DNA of 64,000 nucleotides from Canna indica (Eukaryota; Streptophyta; Magnoliopsida; Zingiberales; Cannaceae), in NCBI GenBank assembly GCA_034359265.1, contig CP136896.1, positions 69,265,501 to 69,329,500 on the forward strand. Direction: 5' to 3'. The position numbers and the translations under genes are program-made. Below the pieces are notes generated by a model that made no database searches, was not told the DNA's origin, and saw only the letters and a list, made by a program, of their open reading frames with translations. Shown piece after piece: positions 1 through 12,408 of this stretch; the first letter of the stretch is position 1, and each line of letters opens with the position of its first letter.

Positions 1-1346
1 ATCAGTTTGAGGTGTGGTTAAGAGGGTGTATATGTAAGGTGTTCCACAGATTACTTCTACCGTCGAAATAGAGCATTTAGGCCGCGGAAGTTCGCCTTGG
101 GCTTTGCCTCTGCTGCTATGTCATGAGATGATTAAGAGGTATGATTATGGATGTTTTTGAATTATTTTGAGTTAATTACATTTTTTAACTAAAGATAGTA
201 ACTATATATGTCATAAGATGATAAAACATTAGATTTTTTTAAGTTAATATAATCATCTTTTAAAATTGTAAGAGATGATAAAACGGTATTTTGATGTTTT
301 CGATTTTTTTAGGGTGATATAGCAAAAATAACACAGTTTTATTGTACTAAGAAAATAGACTACATAGCCCACCGGCGTTTCTATTAAAAAAGAAAAATCG
401 AAAAAGAAGATAATTTCTTGAGTAATATATTCACATTTGTCCAAAAATTTTCATTTTCTTATTTTCTTCGTTGAGCACAAACCTCATGAGTTTATTGGGT
501 AGACTATGTCCTAGTTAAGTCTATGGTTCACTTACGTCTTTTTTTAAAAAATCAGCAAATTATTTTTCTATATTTTTATCCACTTACAGAATTTGCACCT
601 AAAAATTATATGGACAATAGCACAAATAATTTGCTAATCATTTTATAACCGAGTAAAATGATAAAAATAAAAATTTACAGCCTCGTAGGTAGTTAATTTT
701 AGAATCGCCGAATTCTTATTTTTAAATGGGCTGGTATCGTGGTATTAACAAGGTAAATTACGTGCCAAGTGCCAACTTCAATATGCATGCAAACAAAATT
801 ATTCTTTGGAGGAAAAAATTATAAAAAAGGTGAGTAAATGTAATTTGTCTTAAATTCTTACATTTGATAGAGGATAAGAAAATGCTTCTTTTTTATTATT
901 ATAATAATTTGTTGGGGCAGGCATCTCCCCTATAAGTCTAAATATCGATGACAGGGCGGATGATGATGAACCGATGAATATAGTGCCTAGTTCATATTTT
1001 CCTGTAAGCTAAAAAACATATAAAACACATGAATGCTGGTATTGGTAAAGCTTTTATTTCTATTTTCCTTTTTCCTTTTTTCATTACATGGTTTACATTT
1101 ACATACACATAGCATATGCACATAGCACAATATTTCCCACTACAATAATTAATATTTTCTACGCACATATTGATCATATAATTGAGGTATCTAAACGAAT
1201 TCTAACACTCTGACTTCTTTCTACAGCATCACATGGATTACAGGAACTATTCAGCACGCATAAATGAAGTATGCGGACGGTCTCGAGTGGAGGATTTACA
1301 CCTTGCTACCCACCATCGCTACACCCCAAGCCAAAAGGCGGGGTTA
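1..1346. other. AT-rich intergenic sequence, no gene seen
   Basis: This is the 3' flank of the CCD8 gene. Open frames here are short, AT-rich and without recognisable domains. I see no RNA gene or transposon terminus that I can support. Confidence 0.6.
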
Positions 1347-3925
1347 CTACTTCGGAACCCAACATCCGTGCAACCCATAGGGGAGTCCGTAGGGGAACTT
1401 GGCTCGTGCGACTTCCTCAAAGCTGCTCCCGTCCAACACGAGCGCGTACCCTTCGCCATTTTTGTCGCTGATGATGGAGATCACCACACCTGAAAGGATA
1501 AGGATGCGAATGAGTCTTCCTCTGCTCATTGATCCCAAAGCAAAAAAGCGTACTGCTCCGCACCAAGGAGGGAGCTTTATGATATCTTACCATCATCTTC
1601 CTCGGTGGCCCCTGGTCTTGCCACGAAGAATGGCTCTGAAGGCACCGCACCTTCCTCGTGCCAGTTCTTGGCCTTCTTCTCCACCAAATCAACCTGCAAT
1701 TAGATTGGGAAAAGAAGCCGCCATTAGTACCTATGGAACTTAGCTTGATTAATTAAAGCTCTTGAATATGGGGAATGGCGATATATGAACCTTAGTGAGA
1801 GTGTTGGGAAAATTGCAAGGGCGTTTGGCTCCGCAGGCATAAGCATATCGGTACTTCTTGCCGAGGTAAGCTGGGTTGATGCTGCACATGTCCATTCCCC
1901 TTCCGTGCTCCTCTGGGTTCAGTGCAGAGTACAGTTCCCCTCTCGGGCTCCCATCTAATGGAATCCTGAATCTTCCCACCCTGGCATTAGTTCAAACACC
2001 TGTTGAGCATACCTCTAATGACATCACCAGAAAGAAACGGGGGAGAGGATGCATGTGTACCTGGCATCAGGCAGTACATTGAGGCCCGCGAATGATTTCA
2101 GATTTTGAAGGCGTAGCAGCTCGAGGATTCTGGCGTCAGCGTTATGTTCACAGCAATCGGCTATGATTCCGGTGACCCGTCCGTCCTCGTCTACCTCCTC
2201 GTATGCGTTGATGAAATGGAAGGTCACGAATGGAGGGACTTCAACACTCGCCACCTGGAACAGTGTATCATCTTCTAAGTTAGGAATGGACTGATGCCAG
2301 TGTTGAAACGAAGTGAGAAATTGAGCAGAGGAAGAAGGAGCTTACGATATTTCCGGTGGCCTTGGACATTACGTGCATGTAACTCCCGGACTCCGGGTGC
2401 CACTCAAACTTGTACAGTGGCGTCGGCTCCGCCCTCAGCAGGTTTTGCACGCAGTAGCGCAGCGGCATCTCCGGCACCACCACGTAGCGGTCCGTCGCCG
2501 CGAAGGAGTGCACCCACCCTGGCGCCGGCCCGCCGCGGCAATTCACCCTCCCGATCACCTTCCGCTCGTTGCTGCCGGGCTCCATCCGCACCACCAAGTA
2601 GCCCGGCCGCAGCAAGTCCGGCAACAGCGTCAGGAACTCGGAGTCGGTCACGATGGGGTGCGCCGAGTGGATCAGCCCGCCCAGGTTGTCTTCGTACACG
2701 AACCTCCCCACGGTCTCCAGCGTGTCGGGGTCGATCTGGATCGAGCCCTTGATGGTCTCGGTGAGGCACACGACGCGGCCGTCGCCGAGCATGACGACGC
2801 CAGTGTTGGAGTTGTCGGTGAGCGACGCGCCGGAGAAGAGGCTGGCGAGCTCGCCCACGTAGGAGAAGAAGCTCGCCGGCTTGGGGCACTCGGAGAACTC
2901 GCGGTAGCAGAGGCGGCGGTTCTTCATGGCGGCCTTGTACGCCTCGGACTGCACCTGGCGGTGCGAGGCCACGACGCGACCGTGCTCGAAGTTAACGCGC
3001 ACGAGGGTGGCGTAGCCATCGAACAGGTGGCGGAAGTCGTAGTCGTCGATGTTCCACATTCCAGGACCATTCCTCAGGTACGTTCCATTCTACAAATAAA
3101 ATAAATTAATAATTCATTTATTTGCTGCTTAAATAATAAGCATTCCATTTTCAGATAAATCATAAATGAAAAAATAATAATCAAATTAATTATTTGCATG
3201 ACCATTGAAACAAATGATTATGCCGTTGACCTGCTGTTCATATATGTCATTAAAACGGTATACATAAATATGTGTGTCACGTTAGCCATACACTTATGTT
3301 GTGTAATCTGTGGTGGCCAAGTAAGTGCAATATTTATCAGTACTGTGATTACACTTTGTTGGATACATATATGCATTCATTTTAACTTGTTAATTGGATG
3401 GTGAATAATTAACAGACAAATTAATGTATTTACATAAATAAAGTTGCAATTAATTTAAAATAAATGGATTAAAAAATTAAGAATATATAGAATATCATAG
3501 TACTGCATGCTTATCTATCTAAAATAATACCTGATTAAGAATTCAAGTTATCATACACATTCTTTTCTTAATATGAAGAGTTGACCATGTATGCGTGCAT
3601 GCATGCAAATTGACACACATACCAGCCACAGTGGGACGTCTCCCTCCACAGCCAGCTCGCCGTCCCACCGCTCCTGTCGGATGCTCGTCCATGCCGCGAG
3701 CTTGCTGTCGCCGCTGCTGTGTTTTGTCTCGACGGGCTCAAAGGGGACGATCGCCGGCGACACGACTGCCGGCCGCGGTCTGGTGGTCACGCTGGTCCTC
3801 ACGGCTCGCTGTCGGGCGGCAAGATTGAGCAAGTCGCTCGTCGGAGGACGAAGGCCGAGTAAACTTAGCTTGTTGGAGGAGGTGCCGGTACTGGTGTTAG
3901 GAGAAGGAAAGAAGGGGGATGCCAT
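1347..3925 (-). CDS. CCD8: Carotenoid cleavage dioxygenase 8 (strigolactone biosynthesis)
   Basis: Six exons on the minus strand: 3925-3623, 3089-2346, 2254-2061, 1980-1791, 1693-1591, 1489-1347. All introns are GT-AG and the phases join into 558 codons, about the length of rice D10. CCD8 is a plastid non-haem iron enzyme that turns the 9-cis-apocarotenal made by CCD7 into carlactone, the strigolactone precursor. Residues 1-55 or so are Ser/Thr/Arg/Pro-rich, like a transit peptide. The four expected iron-binding histidines are visible: H245 (AHPIV), H295 (GWVHSFA), H362 (FHFINAYEE) and H552 (GLHGCW). Family motifs include DYDFRHLFDGYATLV, GMDMCSINP and YAYACGAKRPCNFP. Start: the ATG at 3925 (MASPFFP); an in-frame ATG at 3976 would add 17 residues. 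Exon 2 is very GC-rich, as in many monocot genes. No lesion is seen, so the gene looks functional. Confidence 0.95.
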
Positions 3926-4022
3926 ATTGGAAGTAGCTAGGTAGGAGGAGAGGGAGTGGAAAGTGGAAGTAGACAAACCAAAGCGGCGAGGTTTGATGAG
4001 AACAACGGGGGGTGGGAATCAG

Positions 4023-4032
4023 CTATATATAG
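4023..4032 (-). promoter_or_regulatory. Probable TATA box of CCD8
   Basis: The palindromic ctatatatag lies about 100 bp upstream of the CCD8 start codon and is correctly placed for transcription on the minus strand. The role is inferred from position only. Confidence 0.55.
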
Positions 4033-4827
4033 AGTTTGTGGGAGTCCGGAGGAATCTTGTTCGATGAGTTCTTACGGGGCTACAGGACGATATTTATTTG
4101 ATATTAAATTAAAAGGAACAGGGGAAAGAGACGATTCCATCCCATGGTTTTCCGAGACCTGACGGAGCATTTTTAGTTTGGACCTATGAAAGTTATTAGG
4201 GATTTGATGCAAAAGACGACCAAAAACATTAAAATATAAATTGTTGTCTCTGCTTGTCCAAGTGTTGCAGCACTGTGAGCTTGTAGGGGTTTCTGCAGCA
4301 ACTTAATAAATTAATCAATTATGCTTTAATTAGGTTCATTAACTGTACGATAGATTCCCAGGATGCGAAGAATTATTTGAACTTTGATCCATTACAAGAC
4401 AACCAATTTTTTTAAAAAAGAAAACACTCCGAGATGTTTGGTTAGATGGAATAATTTTTTTAGGAATAATAATAAATAATAAATAAATAAAGCAATATTT
4501 TATTATTTGATTGACATTAGAAATGAATTTAAAAACTATTTATTTATTTAGTTACCGTGAGGAATGAATAAGGAATCAAAAAGAAAATGATGAAACATAC
4601 CTCTCTTAATAGTATAATTAATATTTATACTCAAATAAATATTGTGTTATAATTTATTCTAGCTAACAACAACATAATAAATCAAATGCTAATTTTAAAA
4701 GACAACAAATTTAAACTAATTTAAACTAATTAAAAACAGTTTATTAATTTTAAAATAATAAAGATTATCATATATTTTCTTATTATTAGTTAAGATATAT
4801 AGAAAAAATAGATTTTGACATATTTTT

Positions 4828-4830
<3 letters not shown>

Positions 4831-4881
<51 letters not shown>
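4831..4881. repeat. (TA)n microsatellite
   Basis: About 25 uninterrupted TA units, roughly 0.9 kb upstream of the CCD8 start. Confidence 0.95.
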
Positions 4882-4883
<2 letters not shown>

Positions 4884-5002
4884 TAAGGTTCACCTATTAT
4901 TTGGCAATGGAATTAATCAATGGACCAATAGCATATTCCATTCATGATCTATTCCAACGAATGAAACAAAATAACTTTAAGCAAAATTTTATTATCAAGA
5001 CA

Positions 5003-5005
<3 letters not shown>

Positions 5006-5060
<55 letters not shown>
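5006..5060. repeat. (TA)n microsatellite
   Basis: About 27 uninterrupted TA units, 125 bp beyond the previous TA run and about 1.1 kb upstream of CCD8. Confidence 0.95.
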
Positions 5061-7362
5061 TCGGATTTAAAATATACTCAATTAAATTTTTTCTTAACTT
5101 ATTTTAAAATAATAATAATTTAGGAGCTATCATGGGCACTCATGGGTTGATAAAGTATTTTGTATATTTAAGATAATATTGTAGCTAGGCCTTTTATACT
5201 TGTTAAATGCCGTTTGGAATACATATGTTACTACCGCAATAAGAGTATCAAAACCAATCCAAATACGTACCAACATCAAGCGAGCACACATAAGATGTAT
5301 CGAGATATATATATATTCACAATCTAACAAGTCTTCGGAGAAAACTACTATGGTGCCTCACCATAGATTCACTCATAGTAGGCTTAGATTCACTCATGGT
5401 GTCAAATTATAGTGAATTTTTTTTATAATGAATTTGAACCTAGTATTTGTGAACCTGAGGTGACTAAGTACGTTGGATCAATGAACAATAATAGGTCAGG
5501 TAAAAAAAATACTGATCTACTTCTATCACCAGCTATAAGTGAGCCAATAATTAAGTGATGTTGATCTTTAGACTAATAGACAATATATAGAGTTCGATCA
5601 TTAGAGTTAAGAAAATAACAGGACAAATCTCCTTACAACAGCCGTGATGTGGCCATCTTTGTACTGCCATTAAGGAGAAGTAATTAATTAACAATAGAAC
5701 GCAAGCACAAGTCCAAGACTTAATGATGAGCGAGTATATTAAACTAATGCAGTCTCATGTTGTTTGTCATCAAATTGGCGGAATGAAACCACTCGAGCCA
5801 TAGGATATGCTGTGGAAAGTAAAGAAATATATATAGGGCGCTAATTAGATGCTACTAACCCATGCACCATCCTCAAACAAGTTGCATATTATTAATATGA
5901 ATCCATAGCGCATGTCCTCGAATAATTCCCTCCAACTCATCATCTTTATAATTAATTAATTATTAGCCACTTTCTCTTTCGCTGTTGGCTGTATTAATAA
6001 ATTAAACTATGTATGCAATTGCAATTCATCTTCGAGAGTTATAATTATGCTCGTCGCACGTGAAACTCCCGTGAGGGCATGGGTCACATCATACAGCAAT
6101 TAATTAATGAACGGCTTGTCTTAAGAGGGTGGTCAAAAATGAAAGGAATCTGGCATGAATTTCCTTACCGCCCAAAGTGGGGAAGAAGGTGGGGGAGGAA
6201 GAAGAAGAGGAAGAGGGGTTCATGGATGCTGCTTCTTTTTGCAATGATGCTGCTGCACACCATTCCCATTAATTTAACGAAACCCACTCGCTGACGCTGC
6301 CATTTCAATCACGACAATTGATGCCCTCCATTCAATCTCTTAGTCAAAGCTCAGACTTCAATTTAACCATGACTGACGCCAGCCACCATGATAGATAGAT
6401 ATATGCTTCTTCATTATCAATTCATTAATTTAATCGATGCATACATAATGTCATATGTAGATCCATATATATCTACCAACTGGATCGGAATATACCTGAG
6501 ATCCTCAAGCCCGGAATCTGCCAAATTAAACTAACTCTTTGACTTATTTGCAGGAGCATGTATTATATATTCCCAACAGCCAGGAAGCATTATTGATCGA
6601 TCTGCTTGTAGTAATTTGTCCATGCATATGGATGTATATTATATATATATATTGTCGTCTTTTGAACACCTCCTAAAGCCGCTTCTGTAATACCTATATA
6701 TATATATGTAATTAGTTATTGTAAGGAGTCACGGTAGAACCGCAGAAGAAGAAAGGAAGGGAGAAGAGTTTCCACTTTCCAGTTACCATGAGTTCGAAGT
6801 CAACCAAAAAGCCACATACTTTCTGAGAGCTTTGGGATCGAGTAGAAGACTATATGCATGTCATGGCATGGCTCTATTGAAGTGAAGTGAACAGCTAGAG
6901 AAAAGATGGGTGCAAGAGTGCAAGTGTATCACAACAGTCGGTGCACTGGGGCTCAGTGTAGATATGATGCATGTTGTTGTGGGAGTGGATGTCAAATTGG
7001 CCACTAGATGCAGTATGAGAACAGGAGTACGTAGTGATGAGGGAGGGAGGCAACAAGTGGAGGCCCGCAGAAGACAGTGATTGCCAGGGGATGGCAGACA
7101 TGCACGACCGTCGCGCTATAGGATCGCCGTGGATTCGCCGGAGCCACATTCGGACCGGTTTTTGACCCCCGACCAGGTGAATGGACCCGTCGATCATTGT
7201 CGGATACCATCTTCAACACCCGAATCATTCGTACTCTTGACCTAGTTTATTAGCCTCGTAGGGATGATGAAATTTTTAATACTAAGTTATTAACAGTAAA
7301 CTTAATCAACGCTTTGTTATACACAACGAACGAAGGGGTTATTAAAATGACGAAATAAAAAC

Positions 7363-8191
7363 GAGAGAAGTGTATATTTGGTCCTATAAATTTTTAAAAT
7401 TTTGAACTTTGATCTTATAAGTTTTATTTTGATATTTTCGATCTTATAAATTTTCTCCGTAGTATAAATTTGGTCATATCCATTACGGTCCGTTAACTCT
7501 CTGTCAACGTGGACTAACGCCGGTCATACACGTTAACAAATTTGGTCATATAAGTTTCATTTTAAAATTTTCAGTCCTATATATTTGTCCCGTAGCACAG
7601 GTTTGGTCCTATATATTTGTCTCGTAACACAAATTTGATCCAATATATTTTCCTCATAGCACAAATTTAATTATATTTGTGATGATATGCTAACTCTCCG
7701 TTCACGAAAAAATAAACGACATTATGTACATATCGACGAAGTTAACAGACCGCCATGAATATGATCAAATCTATGTTACGGAGTTAATATACCAACGTGT
7801 CTATATGTCGGTCTGTCATATAGATTTGTTCTATCCACAATGGTCTATTAACTCCATCAACATGGACAAAACGTCGTTTACTTTTTCGTGAACGAATTAA
7901 GAGTTAATGGACCGTCGCAGATAGGACCAAATATGTGCTACAGGACAAACATATAGGACCAACTATGTGCTACGGGCAAACATATATGACTAAATGAAAC
8001 TTATAGGACCAAATATGTCAACGTGTATGAACGACGTTAGTCCACATTGATGAAGAGTTAACGAACCGTCACATATATGACCAAATCTATGCTACTGAGT
8101 AAACTTATAAAACCCAAAATATTAAAATGAAACTTATAGGATCAAAGTTCAAAAAATTAAAAACTTATAGGATCAAATCTGCACTTCTCCC
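7363..8191. mobile_element. Mutator-like foldback MITE
   Basis: The two halves are long, imperfect inverted copies of each other: ggtcctataa / ttataggacc phrases recur in opposite orientation, and the ends are gagagaagtg... and ...cacttctccc. Flanks are 7354-7362 (aataaaaac) and 8192-8200 (taaaaaaac), 7 of 9 identical, compatible with a decayed 9-bp target duplication. Long terminal inverted repeats with 9-bp duplications are typical of Mutator-derived elements. No coding capacity. Confidence 0.6.
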
Positions 8192-8298
8192 TAAAAAAAC
8201 TTATTGAAGTGCATGAACAATAAATATCAATTAATACATGTATTAGGGCACAACTTTAACCCGTTCACTTCTACTTTAATAACTATCTAGCACTCTTA

Positions 8299-8853
8299 GG
8301 GAGCGTTTGATATTAAGTAATTAATCTAAATTAAAATTACCTGGGCCCATTAGATTATCACGTTTGGTTGAAACAAATTATTGATAATCTAAATGTCCAT
8401 GATAATCTACATTACCACTCAACTAGTAATCCACATTACCAAGGGAGAAGATGACTATGTGGATTATCAGTAAAGTGATAATATTATTTATTTTTTTGAC
8501 AAAAAAATATCCCCACTAAAATACAACTATCAACATAGAAAGAAAATCATCATCTCATTCATCTCATCTCATGGTAAAATGGTAATTCATATTTTTTATT
8601 TTTTATTTTATTCTTTTTTATTTTATTTTATTTTTTTATTTGAGAGTATTTTAATTTAAGATATAAGTTTCACAGCGATCTTTTTTTATACCAAACAAGG
8701 TAATATGAATTACTGACGATTATCAGTTCATGCTAAACCACGAACAAATATGGTAATATAACATTACCGATAATATTAAAAGTGGTAATCTATCTGGATA
8801 GTAATTAATCTATATTCTTAATAATCTTAAACGATAATGTATCAAATGCCCTC
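8299..8853. mobile_element. MITE, Harbinger-like
   Basis: The ends are inverted relatives: gggagcgtttgat at 8299 and atcaaatgccctc ending at 8853. The left flank is TTA and the right flank TTTA, close to the 3-bp TTA/TAA target of PIF/Harbinger elements. The interior has inverted gataatct/agattatc phrases and no open frame. Superfamily assignment is tentative because one end is offset by one base. Confidence 0.5.
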
Positions 8854-8915
8854 TTTAGGTACCTAGTATACATGAAGAACAAAAGTAATTAGAAATATAT
8901 ATACACGTAATATAG

Positions 8916-8918
<3 letters not shown>

Positions 8919-8959
<41 letters not shown>
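8919..8959. repeat. (TA)n microsatellite
   Basis: About 20 TA units. Confidence 0.9.
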
Positions 8960-8961
<2 letters not shown>

Positions 8962-9339
8962 CTATAGCTATATTATTATCCTAATCTATTTCGCTAATCT
9001 AAATATTAATTAATGAAGTGGCGAAATAAATATAAGTTTGATGTTGGCTTCCATTAAAATAGAGAGATTCCTTGACGTAGGGTCTGTTGCTTGATAAAAT
9101 CTCGAATCTTTGTCACTTTCAAAAGTGGAAGCTCATTTTGTGGAAAAGTGAAGACTAATATCAAAGCCATAAGCATCATCAGCTATAGAGTGCTCTTTTC
9201 TTCCTTGCACTCGATTTGGTGGTGTAAGTTTGGTTGGATATAGAGGTGGTAATGAATCGTGCCCAATCCCGTCATTTTTAGGCCGTGCCTGGCACGGCCC
9301 AATAGTTCTAAGCTGACCCAAAATTTTTAAAGTGTTAAA

Positions 9340-10490
9340 ATTAAATTTTAAAATTAAATTTTATTTAAAATAGCTTAACCAAATCGCTTAACCAATGTAA
9401 TAAACTTTATTATCTATTTTTTAACCTTCATCTAGTAATAACATCATCATTAAATTTTTAAAATAATTTATTAAAAAATTGACATAATTTTTTGAATTCT
9501 TATCTTCTTGCTTTTGAAAAACGCATATATCTAATAACATCTCTTATTTTTTATACATGTATATTTACTAGTTTTAAATCATCTTGTACACATAAATTAA
9601 AAACATGACAAACACAACGAACATGAAATAATTCATCTTCTAATATTGATTTAAATAATTATATAAGGGAGAAATAACAATATCATTAGTACTAACATTA
9701 TCAAAACTAATCAATTTTTTTATCATTTATATTATAGAAAGATGTTACAAATCTAATAGCAGAAAAATAACAATAGAAGTGTGTGGTTATTCAAAAACTC
9801 AAAAATTAATTATTATTTTTTTGCAAAATAAAATTTTCATCAATCCAATGTGCAATAACACAAATGTAAGAATTAGTAGTACGTTGACTAGATCAAACAT
9901 CAGATGTTAAAAAAAAATTGATTTATTATTTTGAAAACTATTTATTATATTTTATCTATATATAAAAAATAATTTTAAAGCATAACTTTTCATTGTATTT
10001 CGAGTAATTTTTTTATATTTTGGTTGTAAAGTATTTTGAATCCAAGTAGAAAATCTTGGTTGATCAACAAAATTAAAAGGAGATTCACTTTGAACAATTA
10101 ATTTTGTAAATTATCGACGTTGAAAATCATGATCATATGAAAAAGTTGTTAAACCAATTGAAGATAAATTAAGAATTTGTTGAGTTTGTGTAACCTTAGT
10201 GTCATGACCCTTTGCATGACGTAAAATATGACAAGTTCCTCATGTTGTTGAAGCCGAAAGAATTTTTTGATATTTTTAGCACCGGGCTTTTGTTATTGTG
10301 CCATCAACTTCAATAATTTTCTCAAAATATTCTCATACCACACTTCTTTTTCTACCTGATGGACATAAATTAATAGATGAACTTATCTCTATGTCTTGAT
10401 TTTATTGAGTGATAGGAGTACTAGGAGACATTTCTCCTAATATATTTGATCCAGTTTGTGGTGAATAGCTTGAAAAATCTCTATCCGATC
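9340..10490 (-). pseudogene. Degenerate hAT transposase (BED finger and part of core)
   Basis: Minus-strand translation in shifting frames shows a BED-type zinc finger (GRKRSVV, then EYFEKIIEVDGTITKARC, then HILRHAKGH), followed by FSYDHDFQRR and a downstream stretch like the hAT core (DKKIDFDNVSTNDIV). Stop codons and frameshifts are frequent; the conserved Trp of the BED finger is TGA. The C-terminal hAT dimerisation region is not seen; the stretch of the parent element where it would lie is occupied by other sequence. Clearly non-functional. Confidence 0.6.
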
Positions 10491-10866
10491 TGCCATTAGT
10501 AAAAAGTAAATATAAAAAGTATAAATATTATACCAATAAATGAAATAAATTTAAGAGATTAAAAAAAATTGACAGCAATATTGAATCTTTGATGAACTTA
10601 AAAAGTTATTGATAATGATTGTAAATGAACTTAGATTGTTGAGAGTTGAGACTTGAGAGAAAGAGTTGGGAGATGAGAATGGAGATAGAAAAAATGAAGA
10701 AGATGATAGGATATTTATAAGAGATTTTAAATAATAAAATAATATTTTTTTAAAAAAAAATTAATCAGGTTTGGGCCGAGCCCAAGCCTGGCTTGGCTAG
10801 ACCCAGATCAACGCGTGCCAGACTTGATCAGACCTAGGTCTGGCGCGCGCCAGACTTTGCCAGACC

Positions 10867-12033
10867 TAGGGGTGAGCATGGACCGGTTAACCGGTCCATT
10901 AACAATTTTAAAAACCGGTCAATTAACTTCGGTTTTTCAAAATTATTAATCGTAAATCGGTCCATTAAATTCGATTAACTATCATTTTGGTTTCGGTTTT
11001 TTCGATTCGGTTAACTAAAAAAAATAACCTACCAATTTCTAAGTTATCTATTCCTACCAATAAAATTTGTAACCTAAACAATTAAACATGGTAAATGACT
11101 AAAAATTAATAACAAAAGAAATAAAATGAGTTCAGATAAAGAAGCTTTTGGACCGAAGAATTAGCACCATTATTATTATTCCCAATGCAAACCAGTAGTC
11201 CAAACTTCAATTATATATCAAAGTTAAGACCAAATGATTCCACAATCTCAGAAGTTGAAGAGGAAGATTGAAGAATACATAGCTAAGATTGTTGTTATTT
11301 GTGCATGTTTACAATAACACATGAGATTGAGACAGGAACTCAACATACTATGAATTCATAAAGCTTGACCTGCAAAGAAAGAACTCATTCACAGCACATC
11401 AACATACTTATTCCAATTTTGTCTAAAAAAGACACATAAGAACGATTTTTTTTCTCATTCACATGAACGTTTTTTCTCATTCACATGCCATCAAAAATTA
11501 CATCCACCCACCGCCAATGAAGATGGGGAGAGGTCGACTCGCCGTTGAATGAACGCGCGGTTCAACCGTTGAAGACGGAGTCGCCGATGAACGAGAGAGA
11601 AGATTGAAGAGCAGGCGCCGACTCGCCGGTGAAGGAGGGGGTGCGGCCATGCGGGGGACTCGGGACGGTGAAGGCCGACGACTATGAGTGGGATGGCTGT
11701 TGTGTGGCGGCATGCGGGAGAACAAGAGAGGAGAAGGGTGCGACTGTGAGAAGTGGGAATGGGTGAATGGAATGTGACGGTTGGAAAGTGGATTAGGGTT
11801 TTTAAGATTTTAGATATACTTTTTAAAGTTATTTTTCATTTATAAATTATTATATATATAATATGTTGAATCGGTCGATTAATCGAAATCGGTGGACTTT
11901 TTAAACTGCGGACCGAACTCGAAACCGAAAATCGAATTTTTCAAAAAATAAAACCCGAAACCGAAAAAATCAATTCGGTTTCGGACCAATTTTTCGGTTA
12001 ATCGAAAAACCGATTTTTTTTTCTCACCCCCTG
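10867..12033. mobile_element. hAT-type non-autonomous element nested in the older hAT
   Basis: It starts taggggtgagca and ends ctcaccccctg, with subterminal inverted aaccggtt/attaaccg phrases. Flanks are gccagacc and gcctagac(c), which differ by a one-base indel and fit a diverged 8-bp duplication. The middle (about 11500-11740) is GC-rich, unlike the AT-rich arms; its short minus-strand frame is Ser/Pro/Arg-rich and matches nothing I know. It may be a captured piece of host sequence. Confidence 0.55.
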
Positions 12034-12408
12034 GCCTAGACCTAGGTTTGGCGCTCTGGCCTAGGTCTAGCGCGTGTCAGACCCAAGTCAGATGTGTGCC
12101 GTCCTCGGTCTAACCAGGTCTAATATGCGTCAGCCCTAGCTTTGACTGGGTCAGCACAGCACAGCACGCGTGCCATGCTCGGGCCAGCACGGTGCGCGTG
12201 CCGTGCTTGGCCCGAGTGCCGTGTTGAGCACGGCACGCCCACGAGCACGGCCCACGTGCCCTGGGGGCGAGCCCAGCCTGCCCCTTGGGCACAGACGGGC
12301 CGTGCCCGGCCCGGCCTGATCCGAAATTCTTCAGGCCGAGTCAGACAAGGCCCAAAATCAGCCGGGCCCGTGCTGCCCATGGGCGGGCCCGGCTCATTAC
12401 CACCTCTA

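Larger units (their letters stand above)
4033..7362. other. AT-rich upstream region of CCD8, no supported gene
   Basis: Low-complexity sequence with two long TA runs (listed separately). A moderately GC-rich stretch at about 6840-7240 has only short overlapping open frames. I recognise no gene, miRNA precursor or tRNA here. A palindromic motif (ctatggtg/caccatag) lies at 5349-5367. Confidence 0.5.
9241..12408 (-). mobile_element. Decayed hAT-superfamily DNA transposon
   Basis: The termini are inverted copies: tagaggtggtaatga at 9241 and tcattaccacctcta ending at 12408. Subterminal regions are rich in variants of ggcacggcc / ggccgtgcc, and the left half holds a wrecked hAT transposase. I find no matching 8-bp target duplication (gttggata against atttcatt), so one flank may have changed. 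A second element (10867-12033) is nested within it. Confidence 0.6.

Noticed and set aside
2373..3104. 243-codon plus-strand frame opposite CCD8 exon 2
   Set aside because: Shadow frame; the minus strand encodes the conserved dioxygenase with correct splice sites.
6079..6294. 71-codon plus-strand frame with a hydrophobic C-terminal part
   Set aside because: No homologue recognised, no promoter or splice context, Lys/Arg-rich from a gaagaa purine tract.
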